A DNA stretch of 64,000 nucleotides from Companilactobacillus musae (GTDB taxonomy: Bacteria > Bacillota > Bacilli > Lactobacillales > Lactobacillaceae): the NCBI RefSeq assembly GCF_003967595.1, contig NZ_BIFW01000001.1, positions 558,001 through 622,000 of the forward strand. The letters run 5' to 3'. Below the pieces are notes generated by a model. The model made no database searches, was not told the DNA's origin, and saw nothing but the letters and a program-made list of their open reading frames with translations. Position numbers and translations under genes: made by a program. Shown one piece after another: positions 32,843 to 41,538 of this stretch (position 1 is the first letter of the stretch; each line of letters begins with the position of its first letter).

Positions 32843-34093
32843 TTAAAAGAATAATTCCTTACAAGCATTAGAAATTGCAATTTTAACATGCTCATAGGTC
32901 AATCCACCCTGAATATAAATAATATAAGGCGCTCTCATAGGACCATCGCAGGAGAATTCAATACTTGCCCCAGAAACGAACGTTCCTGCTGCCATCACGA
33001 CTTGATCTTCATACCCTGACATAGGGCTTGGAACTGGAGAAACATTAGAATCAATAGGTGAAAACATTTGAACTAATTTGGCAAATTTAACCATCTTATC
33101 AGGATCATTAAATTCAATCGTTTGAATCAAATCTGTTCGGTCATCATTCCACTTAGGAGAAACATTCAAACCAAGTTTTTCAAAAATTGCTGCTTCAAAA
33201 ATTGCCCCTTTAATAGCATTTCCAGTCACTCTTGGTGCTAGGAAAAATCCTTGGAACATTTCAGATAAACGATCAATCGTAGCTCCTTCGGCAGCTCCAA
33301 TTCCAGGAGCAGTCAAACGATAACTTGCCAATTCAACGAGCTCCTTTTTACCGACAATATAACCACCGACTTTAGCCAAACCTCCACCGGCATTCTTAAT
33401 CAATGAACCAGCCATTAAATCTGCTCCAACTTCCGTTGGTTCAATTGTTTCAGAAAATTCACCGTAACAATTATCGACAAAAACAATCGCATCACTGACT
33501 GTTTTAACTTGTTTAATAATCTCGGCAATTTCCTTAACGGTCAAACTCTTTCTTGTTGAATAACCTCGTGATCTCTGAATCGCAATAACTTTAGGTTTTT
33601 CTTCTTTGATCTTTTGTTTCATCAACTCAAAATCAACCTTATCGCCATCCATTTTGACATAATCAAAGCCTATCTTATAGTCAATCAATGAACCCTTCTT
33701 ATTACCTGCCACACCAATTACTTCTTGCATAGTGTCATAAGGTTCCCCAGTGACATAGAGTAAATTATCTCCCGGACATAAAAGTCCAAAAAGCGCTGTC
33801 GCTAAAGTATGAGTTCCAGAAACAAATTGTGGACGAACTAAAGCTGCTTCTGTTTTAAAAACATCTGCATAGACAGCTTCCAACTGATCACGACCACGAT
33901 CATCATCCCCATAGCCGGTCGTACCTAAAAGACTACTCTCATCAATACTTTCTTTTCTAAATGCTTCCAAAACCTTACTTTGATTATCTAAAACTTGTTC
34001 ATCGATCTCGGCTAGTTTTGGAGCAATCATTTGATCAGTTTCCTTAATAACTTCTTTTAGTTTATCTGGAAAAGCTGCATTCCACTTAGTCAT
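32843..34093 (-). CDS. ynbB: YnbB/aluminium-resistance family PLP-dependent protein
   Basis: 416 aa of the PLP-fold family named methionine gamma-lyase-like or aluminium resistance protein, found downstream of miaA in Firmicutes. Landmarks are LLGTTGYGDDDRGRDQLE, RPQFVSGTHTLATALF, VFVDNCYGEF and MAGSLIKNAGGG, whose Lys is the expected PLP ligand. The C-terminus FSCDGPMRAPY is also typical. Catalytic reaction is not established for the family. It overlaps miaA by 8 nt and has a GGAGGAC ribosome site, so the two are co-translated in the order ynbB-miaA reversed from Bacillus naming. Confidence 0.88.
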   Translation of the reverse strand: MTKWNAAFPDKLKEVIKETDQMIAPKLAEIDEQVLDNQSKVLEAFRKESIDESSLLGTTGYGDDDRGRDQLEAVYADVFKTEAALVRPQFVSGTHTLATALFGLLCPGDNLLYVTGEPYDTMQEVIGVAGNKKGSLIDYKIGFDYVKMDGDKVDFELMKQKIKEEKPKVIAIQRSRGYSTRKSLTVKEIAEIIKQVKTVSDAIVFVDNCYGEFSETIEPTEVGADLMAGSLIKNAGGGLAKVGGYIVGKKELVELASYRLTAPGIGAAEGATIDRLSEMFQGFFLAPRVTGNAIKGAIFEAAIFEKLGLNVSPKWNDDRTDLIQTIEFNDPDKMVKFAKLVQMFSPIDSNVSPVPSPMSGYEDQVVMAAGTFVSGASIEFSCDGPMRAPYIIYIQGGLTYEHVKIAISNACKELFF

Positions 34094-35012
34094 TATGTCC
34101 TCCTAAAAAATTAATAATATTTTTTTCAATTATTTCTTGATAATTTTTATCATCACTAATATTATACCAATCTACATCCATTTGATTACGGAAATACGTA
34201 AATTGACGTTTGGCAAAATGACGGGAATTCTTTTTGATTTCATCTAAGCAATCATCCAAACTTGCTTGTTTATCAAAATATGGGAACAATTCTTTATATC
34301 CAATTCCCTTTTTTGCTTGCTCAAAATCTTCACGATGATCATAGACAAATTTAGCTTCGTCTAATAATCCAGCGTCAACCATTTTATCAACTCGCGAGTT
34401 AATACGTTGATAAAGTTTTTCACGATCATCAGTCAATCCTATCAAATAAAAATCAGCCCACTTGTTACCATTATTTTGATCGACAATTGATTTACCAGTA
34501 GTTCTTTTTACTTCAATAGCACGAATCAATCGCCGAGAATTATCAATATCTATCTTAGAAAAGGCCTTAGGATCCTCATGTTTCAAAATATCCTGTAATT
34601 GTTTGATCTGACCATTTTTTTCTAATTCCATCAAATCATGACGTAATTGACTGTTGCCATCATCTTTGCCGCCTAGATTCAAATTCTTAGTCAGAGAGCT
34701 CAAATAAAAGCCAGTTCCACCAACAACAAGTGGTAATTTATTTTTGGCAGACAGCTCTTCTATGACCTTTTGAGCTTTAGTTTGAAAATCCTTAACTGTA
34801 TAGCGTTGATTGGCATCACATATATCAACCAAATGATGCGGAACTTCTTTCAATTCTTTTGGAGAGTCCTTAGCAGTACCAATATCTAAATGACGGTATA
34901 TCTGCATAGAATCACCTGAAATTATCTCTCCATTGAACTTTTTAGCTAAATTTAAACCAAGGGCACTTTTACCAACAGCCGTTGGACCCACAATTGCTAC
35001 AACTTTTATCAA
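34086..35012 (-). CDS. miaA: tRNA dimethylallyltransferase MiaA
   Basis: 308 aa. It adds the dimethylallyl group to A37 of tRNAs reading UNN codons. P-loop GPTAVGKSALGL, then GDSMQIYRHLDIGTAKDSP, HHLVDICD, VVGGTGFYLSSL and DNSRRLIRAIEV are all present. The C-terminal KKNSRHFAKRQFTYFRNQ is conserved. The start codon is TTG at 35012 after GAGAGG. It precedes ynbB with an 8-nt overlap and is divergent from the DUF3042 gene. Confidence 0.96.
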   Translation of the reverse strand: MIKVVAIVGPTAVGKSALGLNLAKKFNGEIISGDSMQIYRHLDIGTAKDSPKELKEVPHHLVDICDANQRYTVKDFQTKAQKVIEELSAKNKLPLVVGGTGFYLSSLTKNLNLGGKDDGNSQLRHDLMELEKNGQIKQLQDILKHEDPKAFSKIDIDNSRRLIRAIEVKRTTGKSIVDQNNGNKWADFYLIGLTDDREKLYQRINSRVDKMVDAGLLDEAKFVYDHREDFEQAKKGIGYKELFPYFDKQASLDDCLDEIKKNSRHFAKRQFTYFRNQMDVDWYNISDDKNYQEIIEKNIINFLGGHND

Positions 35013-35097
35013 AAAATTACCTCTCTTAGACAGTCTTTTATAGAAATTTTATAGGAAATAAGCCATAATGAGAATTAAAGACAGGAGGAATAGTATT

Positions 35098-35292
35098 ATG
35101 GCAAAAAAACAAAAACACTTACGTTTCGTTAAAGGCTTCCTTGTTGGTTCATTAACAACAGCTACTGCAGTATATGGTGCATTGCATGCCTTCAAGAAGA
35201 AGGTCATTGAACCAGAAACCATTGAAAATGATCGTATCGAAGCTAACCGCAGACGTGCTAACCGTAAAAGCCTTCAAGCACACCAAGGTTAA
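35098..35292 (+). CDS. DUF3042 family small membrane protein
   Basis: 64 aa with one membrane segment (about 10-30, FLVGSLTTATAVYGAL) between Lys-rich flanks, then a charged cytoplasmic helix rich in Arg and Asn (ENDRIEANRRRANRKS). This matches the DUF3042 family of Lactobacillales, function unknown. The start is the ATG at 35098 after ACAGGAGG; ten upstream codons are open but overlap that site. A strong terminator follows. Confidence 0.85.
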   Translation: MAKKQKHLRFVKGFLVGSLTTATAVYGALHAFKKKVIEPETIENDRIEANRRRANRKSLQAHQG

Positions 35293-35311
35293 AACAATAC
35301 TTTAATTATAC

Positions 35312-35351
35312 TAAAAAATGCTGTGTCAGAATTTTTTCTGCACAGCATTTT
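35312..35351. terminator. Bidirectional terminator
   Basis: AAAAAATGCTGTG pairs with CACAGCATTTTTTTT around a 14-nt A/T loop. It separates the DUF3042 gene from the convergent rhodanese gene. Confidence 0.85.
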
Positions 35352-35353
35352 TT

Positions 35354-35761
35354 TTATAACTTTGTAGTTTTCTTAGTTTTTCCTTCCCAATCGGAAAAAC
35401 GGTCTTCTAACCACTTAACTTCAGTAAAGCCCCACTTTTTTTGCATCTTGAGAGCAGCACGGACACACATATTCTTGTTATCTCCGTAAAGATAAACAGG
35501 AAGATCTGGACGTAATTCACCTTCATTATACTTTAATTGCGTATATGGAAGACTTCTAGCGCCTAAAATATGTTTAGCATCAAATGCGTTTTTCTCTCTT
35601 AAATCAACAATTTGAGCTTTTCTCATTGTTTCCTCAAAAGTTTTTTGATCCAAGGCACCTTTCATTTGTCTACCCTTTAACCAGAAGTAGAGCCATGATC
35701 CTACCCAATAAACCAAAAAGCCTATTACAATTACGTACAAAACAGCATTCAAAACTTGCAT
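35354..35761 (-). CDS. Membrane-anchored rhodanese-like protein
   Basis: 135 aa. One membrane helix (about 2-25) is followed by a basic linker and a rhodanese domain (about 40-130, AQIVDLREKNAFDAKHILGARSLPY). At the expected active site the strand VYLYG runs into DNKNMCVRAA: the position normally held by the catalytic Cys is Gly, with a Cys six residues later. Sulfur transfer is thus doubtful. The ATG at 35761 is favoured by GGGG nine nt upstream; another ATG lies two codons before. It is 12 nt downstream of glcK in the yqgN-rhomboid-yqgQ-glcK unit. Confidence 0.85.
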   Translation of the reverse strand: MQVLNAVLYVIVIGFLVYWVGSWLYFWLKGRQMKGALDQKTFEETMRKAQIVDLREKNAFDAKHILGARSLPYTQLKYNEGELRPDLPVYLYGDNKNMCVRAALKMQKKWGFTEVKWLEDRFSDWEGKTKKTTKL

Positions 35762-35773
35762 TAACATAAACCC

Positions 35774-36736
35774 CTAATCAACTTTAATCAATGAAGCAGC
35801 ACCGATAACACCTGCACCGTTACCAAGACTAGCTAGTCTTAGTTCAGTGGAATCCTTAATAGTAGCGAACTCATTAGCACGCATAGCTTTATCAACTTTG
35901 TTGAGCAAGAAATCACCAGCAGCTGAAACACCGCCACCAATAACAACATATTTAGGATTCAAGGTATTAGCAATATTACCAAGAACAAATCCAAGTGAAT
36001 CGCAAACATAATCAGCAACGATTACAGCTAAATCATCATCTTTTTTAGCTAAATCAAAAACATCCTTAGCTGAAATGTCTTGACCATCATCAAGCATAGC
36101 CTTCAATTCTGAATCTCCAGCATATTCTGATGCACGATCTCTAGCTACACGAACAATACCAGTAGCTGAGGCAATTGTTTCTAAACAACCTCTCTTACCA
36201 CAAGTACACATGAAACCATTAGGATCAACAGTTACGTGACCAATTTCACCTGCAGCACCATTAGCACCTTGAACTAATTGACCATTGACGATGATACCAC
36301 CACCAACACCAGTACCAAGTGTTACAAAGACAACATCATTAGCATTGTTACCAGCACCTTGCCATCTTTCACCAAGAGCAGCAACGTTAGCATCATTTTC
36401 AATAGTTACAGGAAGGCCTGTACCCTTTTCAATGTCACGAACTGGGTAAACTGAATCAGTCCAGTTAAGATTATAAGCACCCTTGATCGTACCATTTTCA
36501 TGATTGATCGTACCAGGTGAACCTAATCCAATACCATCAAATTGATCAGCAGTCATGCCGTACATCTTGATATGATGATTGATTGAATCAATAATATCAG
36601 GAATAATCAATTGTCCGTCAGAAAGAATATTTGTTTCAATACTCCATTTTTGTTGAATCTCACCTTTGTCAGTAAGAATAGCAAATTTAATTGTTGTACC
36701 ACCAAGGTCAACACCGATTAACTTTTTGTCTGTCAC
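35774..36736 (-). CDS. glcK: ROK family glucokinase
   Basis: 320 aa. ATP-dependent phosphorylation of glucose. The phosphate loop is GVDLGGTTIKFAIL; the sugar-binding ENDANVAALGE and GTGVGGGIIVNG follow, with EIGHVTVDPNGFMCTCGKRGCLET as the ROK signature, including the zinc Cys residues. The start is GTG at 36736, overlapping the end of yqgQ. This is the Firmicutes GlcK (yqgR) in its conserved context after rhomboid and yqgQ. The AAGGA ribosome site lies inside yqgQ. Confidence 0.96.
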   Translation of the reverse strand: MTDKKLIGVDLGGTTIKFAILTDKGEIQQKWSIETNILSDGQLIIPDIIDSINHHIKMYGMTADQFDGIGLGSPGTINHENGTIKGAYNLNWTDSVYPVRDIEKGTGLPVTIENDANVAALGERWQGAGNNANDVVFVTLGTGVGGGIIVNGQLVQGANGAAGEIGHVTVDPNGFMCTCGKRGCLETIASATGIVRVARDRASEYAGDSELKAMLDDGQDISAKDVFDLAKKDDDLAVIVADYVCDSLGFVLGNIANTLNPKYVVIGGGVSAAGDFLLNKVDKAMRANEFATIKDSTELRLASLGNGAGVIGAASLIKVD

Positions 36737-36963
36737 TTTGATCTGTCCTTTTCTTTCTTTTCTTCTTTTCTGTGCTCACGTTTTAAGACCAATTGAGCAT
36801 CAATAAAAGTCTTTTTGTCGATCAATCCACTTTCGTACATACGTTTGACTTCAATAAACATCAACTCAATGTCCCACATTCTTTTTCCAAGATGGACAAA
36901 GGTTCCATACTTTTTGAGCAATTGTTGCACGTCATAGAGGGTTCTAAAGCTCATATTATCCAT
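36733..36963 (-). CDS. yqgQ: YqgQ family protein (DUF910)
   Basis: 76 aa, helical, with FRTLYDVQQLLKKYGTFVHLGKRMWDIELM as the conserved core and a Lys/Glu-rich tail. The family is small, cytoplasmic and of unknown function. Its genomic place between rhomboid and glcK is conserved in bacilli, which supports the call. The stop overlaps the glcK start by 4 nt and the gene overlaps rhomboid by 8 nt. The first ATG is used; a second lies three codons later. Confidence 0.9.
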   Translation of the reverse strand: MDNMSFRTLYDVQQLLKKYGTFVHLGKRMWDIELMFIEVKRMYESGLIDKKTFIDAQLVLKREHRKEEKKEKDRSK

Positions 36964-37633
36964 AAACTATCATACCCTTTACATACATATAATAAGAAAT
37001 AGCGACAACTATCAGTAAAGCTAGTATTCGAAAAACCAACTTAGGACGGTTTATTCTTGGTATACCTAAGGCATAACCTAACAGTATTCCACCAACAGCA
37101 CCGCCAATATGCCCCCAAATATCAATTCCCGACATCGTTAGATCCATTAACAAGTTAATAACAATCAATCCTAAGAAACTCTTGCCTAACTCAGTTAAAA
37201 AACGATTCTCACGATATATGAAAGCTAATGCTAGAAAAGCTCCAAACATACCAAACAACGATGTACTTGCTCCAGCAGATAAAGCATTATTAGCTCCAAA
37301 AGCAAAACTAGCTAAATTGCCCATGATTCCGCTTAACATGTACAGAATAAAGAATCGCCAATGACCTATCATCGGCTCCAATATTTGACCAACATATAAC
37401 AGTGTAAACCCGTTCATTAAAATATGGAAGATACCAATATGTAAAAACATTGGTGTGATCAGTCGCCACCATTGACCTTCTTGGACCGCATAATTGGTTT
37501 TAGCTCCCAAGGTCATCAAAACATTGAGATTTTGAGAACCACCAATTAACGTTTCAACCAGAAACATTGCTACGGTAACTGTCAACAACACCCAAGTTAC
37601 ATAGGATCTACTCTGTTTATTGATTATCTGCAT
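36956..37633 (-). CDS. Rhomboid family intramembrane serine protease
   Basis: 225 aa with six or seven membrane helices. The catalytic Ser lies in GASTSLFGMFGA and the His in WGHIGGAVGGILLG; the first-loop WR motif (GQWWRLITPMFLHIGIFHILMN) is intact. In Bacillus the homologue is GluP/YqgP. I use the ATG at 37633 (MQIINKQ), overlapping the yqgN stop by 17 nt; a longer frame upstream would run deep into yqgN. Membrane-protein quality control is the family role. Confidence 0.92.
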   Translation of the reverse strand: MQIINKQSRSYVTWVLLTVTVAMFLVETLIGGSQNLNVLMTLGAKTNYAVQEGQWWRLITPMFLHIGIFHILMNGFTLLYVGQILEPMIGHWRFFILYMLSGIMGNLASFAFGANNALSAGASTSLFGMFGAFLALAFIYRENRFLTELGKSFLGLIVINLLMDLTMSGIDIWGHIGGAVGGILLGYALGIPRINRPKLVFRILALLIVVAISYYMYVKGMIVYG

Positions 37634-38186
37634 CTTGTTCACTCTTTGAAACGATAATTTTATCAATTGACTTATCCAAGACATATACAGGCCATGGAGT
37701 TTCTTGATAATATTGTTGCGATAAAGCTAAGGAGATGGTCTTAGTTGGATACTTTGCTAAATATCTATCAAAATATCCGGCTCCGAAACCAAGACGATTT
37801 TTATCTTCTGAATAGGCTAATCCAGGTACGATCATAAGATCAGGGGGATCCATTAGATTATTTTGATAATCCTTAGGTTCTCTAACCCCGAATGAACTCT
37901 CTTCTAACTCAGTATCCTTGGTATACTTAACAAAATTCATTGAATAATCTGCAAAAGTTTTAGGAATGTAAACTTCTTTTCCCATTTCCCAACATTGGTT
38001 AATTATAGGAAATGTAGGAATTTCATCATTCATACTTAAAGTAATCCCGATACTGGGCGCATTTCGAAAATCCAAATCATTGAATAATTGAAAATATAAA
38101 TCATTGATTTCTTTTTGCGCTTGGTCAGATTTCATAAATTCACTAACGAGATCAATCTGTTTTTTTCTAAAGCTCACCTTATCCAA
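37617..38186 (-). CDS. yqgN: 5-formyltetrahydrofolate cyclo-ligase
   Basis: 189 aa. ATP-dependent conversion of 5-formyl-THF to methenyl-THF. The phosphate-binding region SFGVREPKDYQ and the C-terminal RLGFGAGYFDRYLAKYP signature are clear. The start codon is TTG at 38186 after GGGAG. It is the first gene of the yqgN-rhomboid-yqgQ-glcK-rhodanese unit and starts 50 nt downstream of rpmG's stop side. Confidence 0.93.
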   Translation of the reverse strand: MDKVSFRKKQIDLVSEFMKSDQAQKEINDLYFQLFNDLDFRNAPSIGITLSMNDEIPTFPIINQCWEMGKEVYIPKTFADYSMNFVKYTKDTELEESSFGVREPKDYQNNLMDPPDLMIVPGLAYSEDKNRLGFGAGYFDRYLAKYPTKTISLALSQQYYQETPWPVYVLDKSIDKIIVSKSEQDADNQ

Positions 38187-38206
38187 CTAATCACTCCCTT
38201 AGTAAA

Positions 38207-38238
38207 AAAAAACAACAGGGGTTTTAACCTGTTGTTTA
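38207..38238 (-). terminator. Intrinsic terminator after rpmG
   Basis: On the minus strand AACAACAGG pairs with CCTGTTGTT, followed by a run of T. It starts at the rpmG stop codon. Confidence 0.8.
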
Positions 38239-38385
38239 TTTTGTTTCACGATGCAATGTAACAGTACGTTCGCGTGGACAATATTTCTTTAGTTCAAGGC
38301 GATCAGGATTGTTACGTTTGCTTTTATTTGTTAGATATGTACGTTCATGACATGAAGTACATTCTAGTGTTATGTTTACTCTCAT
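38236..38385 (-). CDS. rpmG: 50S ribosomal protein L33
   Basis: 49 aa, starting [19 protein letters not shown] and ending HRETK, clearly L33. Cys9 and Cys12 form one CxxC. The second pair is reduced to Cys36 in YCPRERT, with Glu where the last Cys would be, so it is not a full four-Cys zinc protein. The ATG at 38385 follows AAAGGACG. Monocistronic, between yqgN and the PBP gene. Confidence 0.95.
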   Translation of the reverse strand: MRVNITLECTSCHERTYLTNKSKRNNPDRLELKKYCPRERTVTLHRETK

Positions 38386-38471
38386 ATTGAAACGTCCTTT
38401 CATAATACTTAACTAAATTCAACTAATTAAATATATCATTTTTTGGCATATTTTAAAAGGTTAAATTCTAA

Positions 38472-40580
38472 TTATTTCTGACCTGTCATTTTATAGTAAT
38501 CAGTATAGATCTGATGTGCAAGTAAGTTTGGATAACTACCGTTCTCACTTGTTAGATTTGGAAATACAATAGCCATAGCAACATTAGGGTCATCGTATGG
38601 TCCAAAACTGACTAAACTGGTTGTAATAGTTTCTGGAGGATCAGAACTAGGATTATCAGGATCGTAATAGAATGATTGTGCTGTACCAGTCTTAGCAGCC
38701 ACTGCTGGTGACAAATCAGCTAATTTTGTAGCTGTTGTCCAGTAACCACTACCATGAACTGCAGCATACATACCTCTTCTAACCACATTCAATTCATCTT
38801 GAGTAACGCCGACACGATTTAAGACAGAAGGTTTTGTGACAGATGTCAAAGCACCCTTTGTTCCATCATCCTTTGTCTTTTGAATTGATTGAACAACATA
38901 TGGTTTCAAACGATAACCACCATTAGCAATCGTAGAAATATATTGAGCCATTTCAATTAAAGTATAGGCATCGTAGTTTCCGTATGACAAATCTAGTGCA
39001 GAACCTGTCTTCAAAGCTCCGGTACTAGTACGAGTTGAACCTTCAATACCCTTAGTTTCACCAGAAATATCAATTCCTGTCTTAACACCTAATCCAAATT
39101 GATTGAAGTAACCACGCAACTTAGAAAAGATATTAGGATTCATTGTCAATTCCTGATTTGGAATATATTTGGCATTTCCTTCCTTCATAGCTAAGTTCAT
39201 CATATAAATATTTGATGAAAATTGAAGAGCTTGGACAGCACCCAAACTACCGAAAGTTCCGGCTGGATAAACAGATTTCTTAACTGGAGAACCTGGCAAG
39301 TAAATTGGATCATCAGCCTGTGTATTGTTTTCAGGTGTAATAACACCATCCATCAAAGCACCCAAAACAGTGGCACCCTTGACAGCAGAACCCATAACGA
39401 AGGTTCTGTTGATAACACCTAAAGCATCTTCAGAAGTCTTACCAGTCTTAGGATTATTATGAATACCAGCCATAGCTAATACAGCACCAGTCTTAGGATT
39501 CAAAACAACTGCATAAGCACCATCAGAATATTGAGTAATACCAGCGGCCTTAGCAGAATTATATTGTGTTTCAAGGTCAGCTTGAACCTTCTTTTGGAAC
39601 TTAGAATCTATAGTCAAATTAAGATTGCCACCCTTTTGACCTTTATAAAGGACAGTACTCTTTTTAATTTGATTGTTAGAGCCAATTTGCACTTGACGTT
39701 TGCTCTTAGTACCAGAAAGGATCGATTCATAATTCTTTTCTAGGTAACTAGTACCAACACGATCGTTTCGTGAATAGCCTGAAGCTAGCATCGAATTGAT
39801 CTCATCATCTGGAATACCTTGCTTCTCGGTAGAAACTCCACCAATAATACTGGCAATTGATTTTCCTTGTGGATAATCACGAGTCCAATTACTACCAATA
39901 CTTACGCCCGGCAAATCCGTCAAATGTTCACTGACTTGAGCAATTTCTTTAGCAGTTAAATTCTTATCCTTCAAGAAAACTGTTGATAATGAGTATGCTG
40001 AACTCATTGTTTTAAACAAAGTTGCTCTTTGAAGGTCTTTATCATTTAAATGAATACCTTGCTTTTCAATATACTTAACTTCATTAGCATAGATTTTAGT
40101 GGATGATAATGCATCCCCATTAGAATCAACACGATCTGATTTAGGCATCTGTTTAAGAACTTGCGTTGATTTATTTGGAGCTGCCAAAATATAATCAGCC
40201 TTGTCACGTTCAGTCAAATCGCCCGTTTCAACGGTCATATATTTTGTTAATCTATTGGCAATAGTGTAAATATCACTCGATTTAACACTGCCACTTTTAG
40301 TATAAGTAATAGCATTAGCAGTCGCATTTCCAACTAATAGTCTACCTTTAGAATCATAAATCATTCCTCGTGGTACACTGCCCGTCATTACTGTCTTATC
40401 TGTTCGGTTAACTTCGGCTGTAAACTTACCACCATAAACGATCTGGAGATAAGCTAGTTGTGCAACAAGCATTGCGAATAGAACAAAGACAATAAAAAAA
40501 AGCAGGTTTAGACGAAATGGAATAGTAGACTTCGCTTGACTACCTGTTCTTTTCTTTATTATATCCAGTATTCTTCTCAT
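38472..40580 (-). CDS. Class B penicillin-binding protein (transpeptidase)
   Basis: 702 aa. A short cytoplasmic tail, one membrane helix (about 23-48), a dimerisation domain containing RGMIYDSKGRLL, and a transpeptidase domain with the SxxK motif as SAVK in FVMGSAVKG, SxN as SSN in LQFSSNIY, and KTG in AAKTGTAQS. The insertion around 130-330 is typical of lactobacillar PBP2B. It cross-links peptidoglycan, probably at the septum or side wall. Stand-alone gene, with no mraY/mur genes nearby, so this is not the dcw-cluster copy (PBP2X). Confidence 0.93.
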   Translation of the reverse strand: MRRILDIIKKRTGSQAKSTIPFRLNLLFFIVFVLFAMLVAQLAYLQIVYGGKFTAEVNRTDKTVMTGSVPRGMIYDSKGRLLVGNATANAITYTKSGSVKSSDIYTIANRLTKYMTVETGDLTERDKADYILAAPNKSTQVLKQMPKSDRVDSNGDALSSTKIYANEVKYIEKQGIHLNDKDLQRATLFKTMSSAYSLSTVFLKDKNLTAKEIAQVSEHLTDLPGVSIGSNWTRDYPQGKSIASIIGGVSTEKQGIPDDEINSMLASGYSRNDRVGTSYLEKNYESILSGTKSKRQVQIGSNNQIKKSTVLYKGQKGGNLNLTIDSKFQKKVQADLETQYNSAKAAGITQYSDGAYAVVLNPKTGAVLAMAGIHNNPKTGKTSEDALGVINRTFVMGSAVKGATVLGALMDGVITPENNTQADDPIYLPGSPVKKSVYPAGTFGSLGAVQALQFSSNIYMMNLAMKEGNAKYIPNQELTMNPNIFSKLRGYFNQFGLGVKTGIDISGETKGIEGSTRTSTGALKTGSALDLSYGNYDAYTLIEMAQYISTIANGGYRLKPYVVQSIQKTKDDGTKGALTSVTKPSVLNRVGVTQDELNVVRRGMYAAVHGSGYWTTATKLADLSPAVAAKTGTAQSFYYDPDNPSSDPPETITTSLVSFGPYDDPNVAMAIVFPNLTSENGSYPNLLAHQIYTDYYKMTGQK

Positions 40581-40605
40581 ATTTATCCTTCAAAAAAACG
40601 AATAA

Positions 40606-40902
40606 TTATTCATTCGATTTAAAAATATACTTAGGTCCATCAAGATCCTTATCATATTCAACTAATAAGTCATATCTGGCAAAAAACCAAGTATCACTAT
40701 CAGTAATATAATAACTGATTCCATCAATAATAGTATTGGCTACAGGATCAACTGGTTTTTCTTTACGCATAGCAATAGAAAAACCTTCATGAACCATAGT
40801 TTTACCATAGACCTTACCATAAAAATGTACACCATCACCGGGTACTAAGTCCAACTCTTCTTGGAACCATTTTGCTGCTTTTTCAGTAATTTCAATCTTC
40901 AT
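40606..40902 (-). CDS. HesB/YneR-like protein without cysteines
   Basis: 98 aa, HesB/IscA-like fold: MKIEITEKAAKWFQEEL at the start, GFSIAMRKEKPVDPV in the middle. It contains no Cys at all, so it cannot be a Fe-S carrier of the IscA type; this matches the YneR/YqkB subgroup of Firmicutes. The start is the ATG at 40902 after GAGGTGGG; a GTG four codons earlier overlaps that site. It precedes the PBP gene by 25 nt. Confidence 0.85.
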   Translation of the reverse strand: MKIEITEKAAKWFQEELDLVPGDGVHFYGKVYGKTMVHEGFSIAMRKEKPVDPVANTIIDGISYYITDSDTWFFARYDLLVEYDKDLDGPKYIFKSNE

Positions 40903-40956
40903 TGTGATGCCCACCTCAATTTTTTAATAAGATAAACATATCAGAAAACGTATACA

Positions 40957-41433
40957 TTAAGCAACTTCAACGGCTTTTACTGTTACCTCATAGCTGCCAA
41001 CAGGTGTTTCAACAGTTACAACATCACCAGTATGCTTACCTAGAAGCGCCTTAGCGATTGGTGAATCGTTTGAGATCTTGCCATTGTCAGGATCTGATTC
41101 AGCAGCACCAACGATTGTATAAACGTCAGGTTCCTCACCATCTTCTTGAACAGTAACTTTCTTACCAATTGAAACTTCATCATGAGCTACTTCATCGGCA
41201 TCAATAACTTTAGCGTATTGAAGCATTTCAATAATTTGTGAAATACGTGATTCAACAACACTTTGTTCATCCTTTGCAGATGTATATTCAGAATTTTCAG
41301 AAAGGTCACCAAAACTTCTGGCAATCTTAATACGGTTAATAACTTCTGGACGTTTAACCTTCTTTAAGTCTTCTAATTCTTCTTCCAGCTTTTTTTTACC
41401 TTCAGCTGTCATTGGATAACTTCTGTCTGCCAT
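40957..41433 (-). CDS. greA: Transcription elongation factor GreA
   Basis: 158 aa. N-terminal coiled coil ([18 protein letters not shown] to [11 protein letters not shown]) with the acidic tip at [20 protein letters not shown], then the C-terminal FKBP-like domain ([13 protein letters not shown]...[16 protein letters not shown]). It stimulates cleavage of backtracked transcripts. It lies directly downstream of mltG, as in many Lactobacillales, but a terminator separates them. Confidence 0.97.
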   Translation of the reverse strand: MADRSYPMTAEGKKKLEEELEDLKKVKRPEVINRIKIARSFGDLSENSEYTSAKDEQSVVESRISQIIEMLQYAKVIDADEVAHDEVSIGKKVTVQEDGEEPDVYTIVGAAESDPDNGKISNDSPIAKALLGKHTGDVVTVETPVGSYEVTVKAVEVA

Positions 41434-41475
41434 TTTTATAACTTCCTTTTAAATTAAATTTATTTATTCTAATTT

Positions 41476-41518
41476 CAAAATGTCACCTAACCGAAATTGA
41501 TTAGATGACATTTTTTCG
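41476..41518 (-). terminator. Terminator between mltG and greA
   Basis: AAAATGTCA(C/T)CTAA and TTAGATGACATTTTTT form a stem of about 13 bp with T tract on either strand. Confidence 0.75.
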
Positions 41519-41538
41519 TTCTAAATGTTAATTATACA

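Noticed and set aside
40940-40955. cre-like catabolite control site (GAAAACGTATACA) near greA
   Set aside because: It differs from the consensus at conserved positions and lies in a short space after greA, not at a clear promoter.
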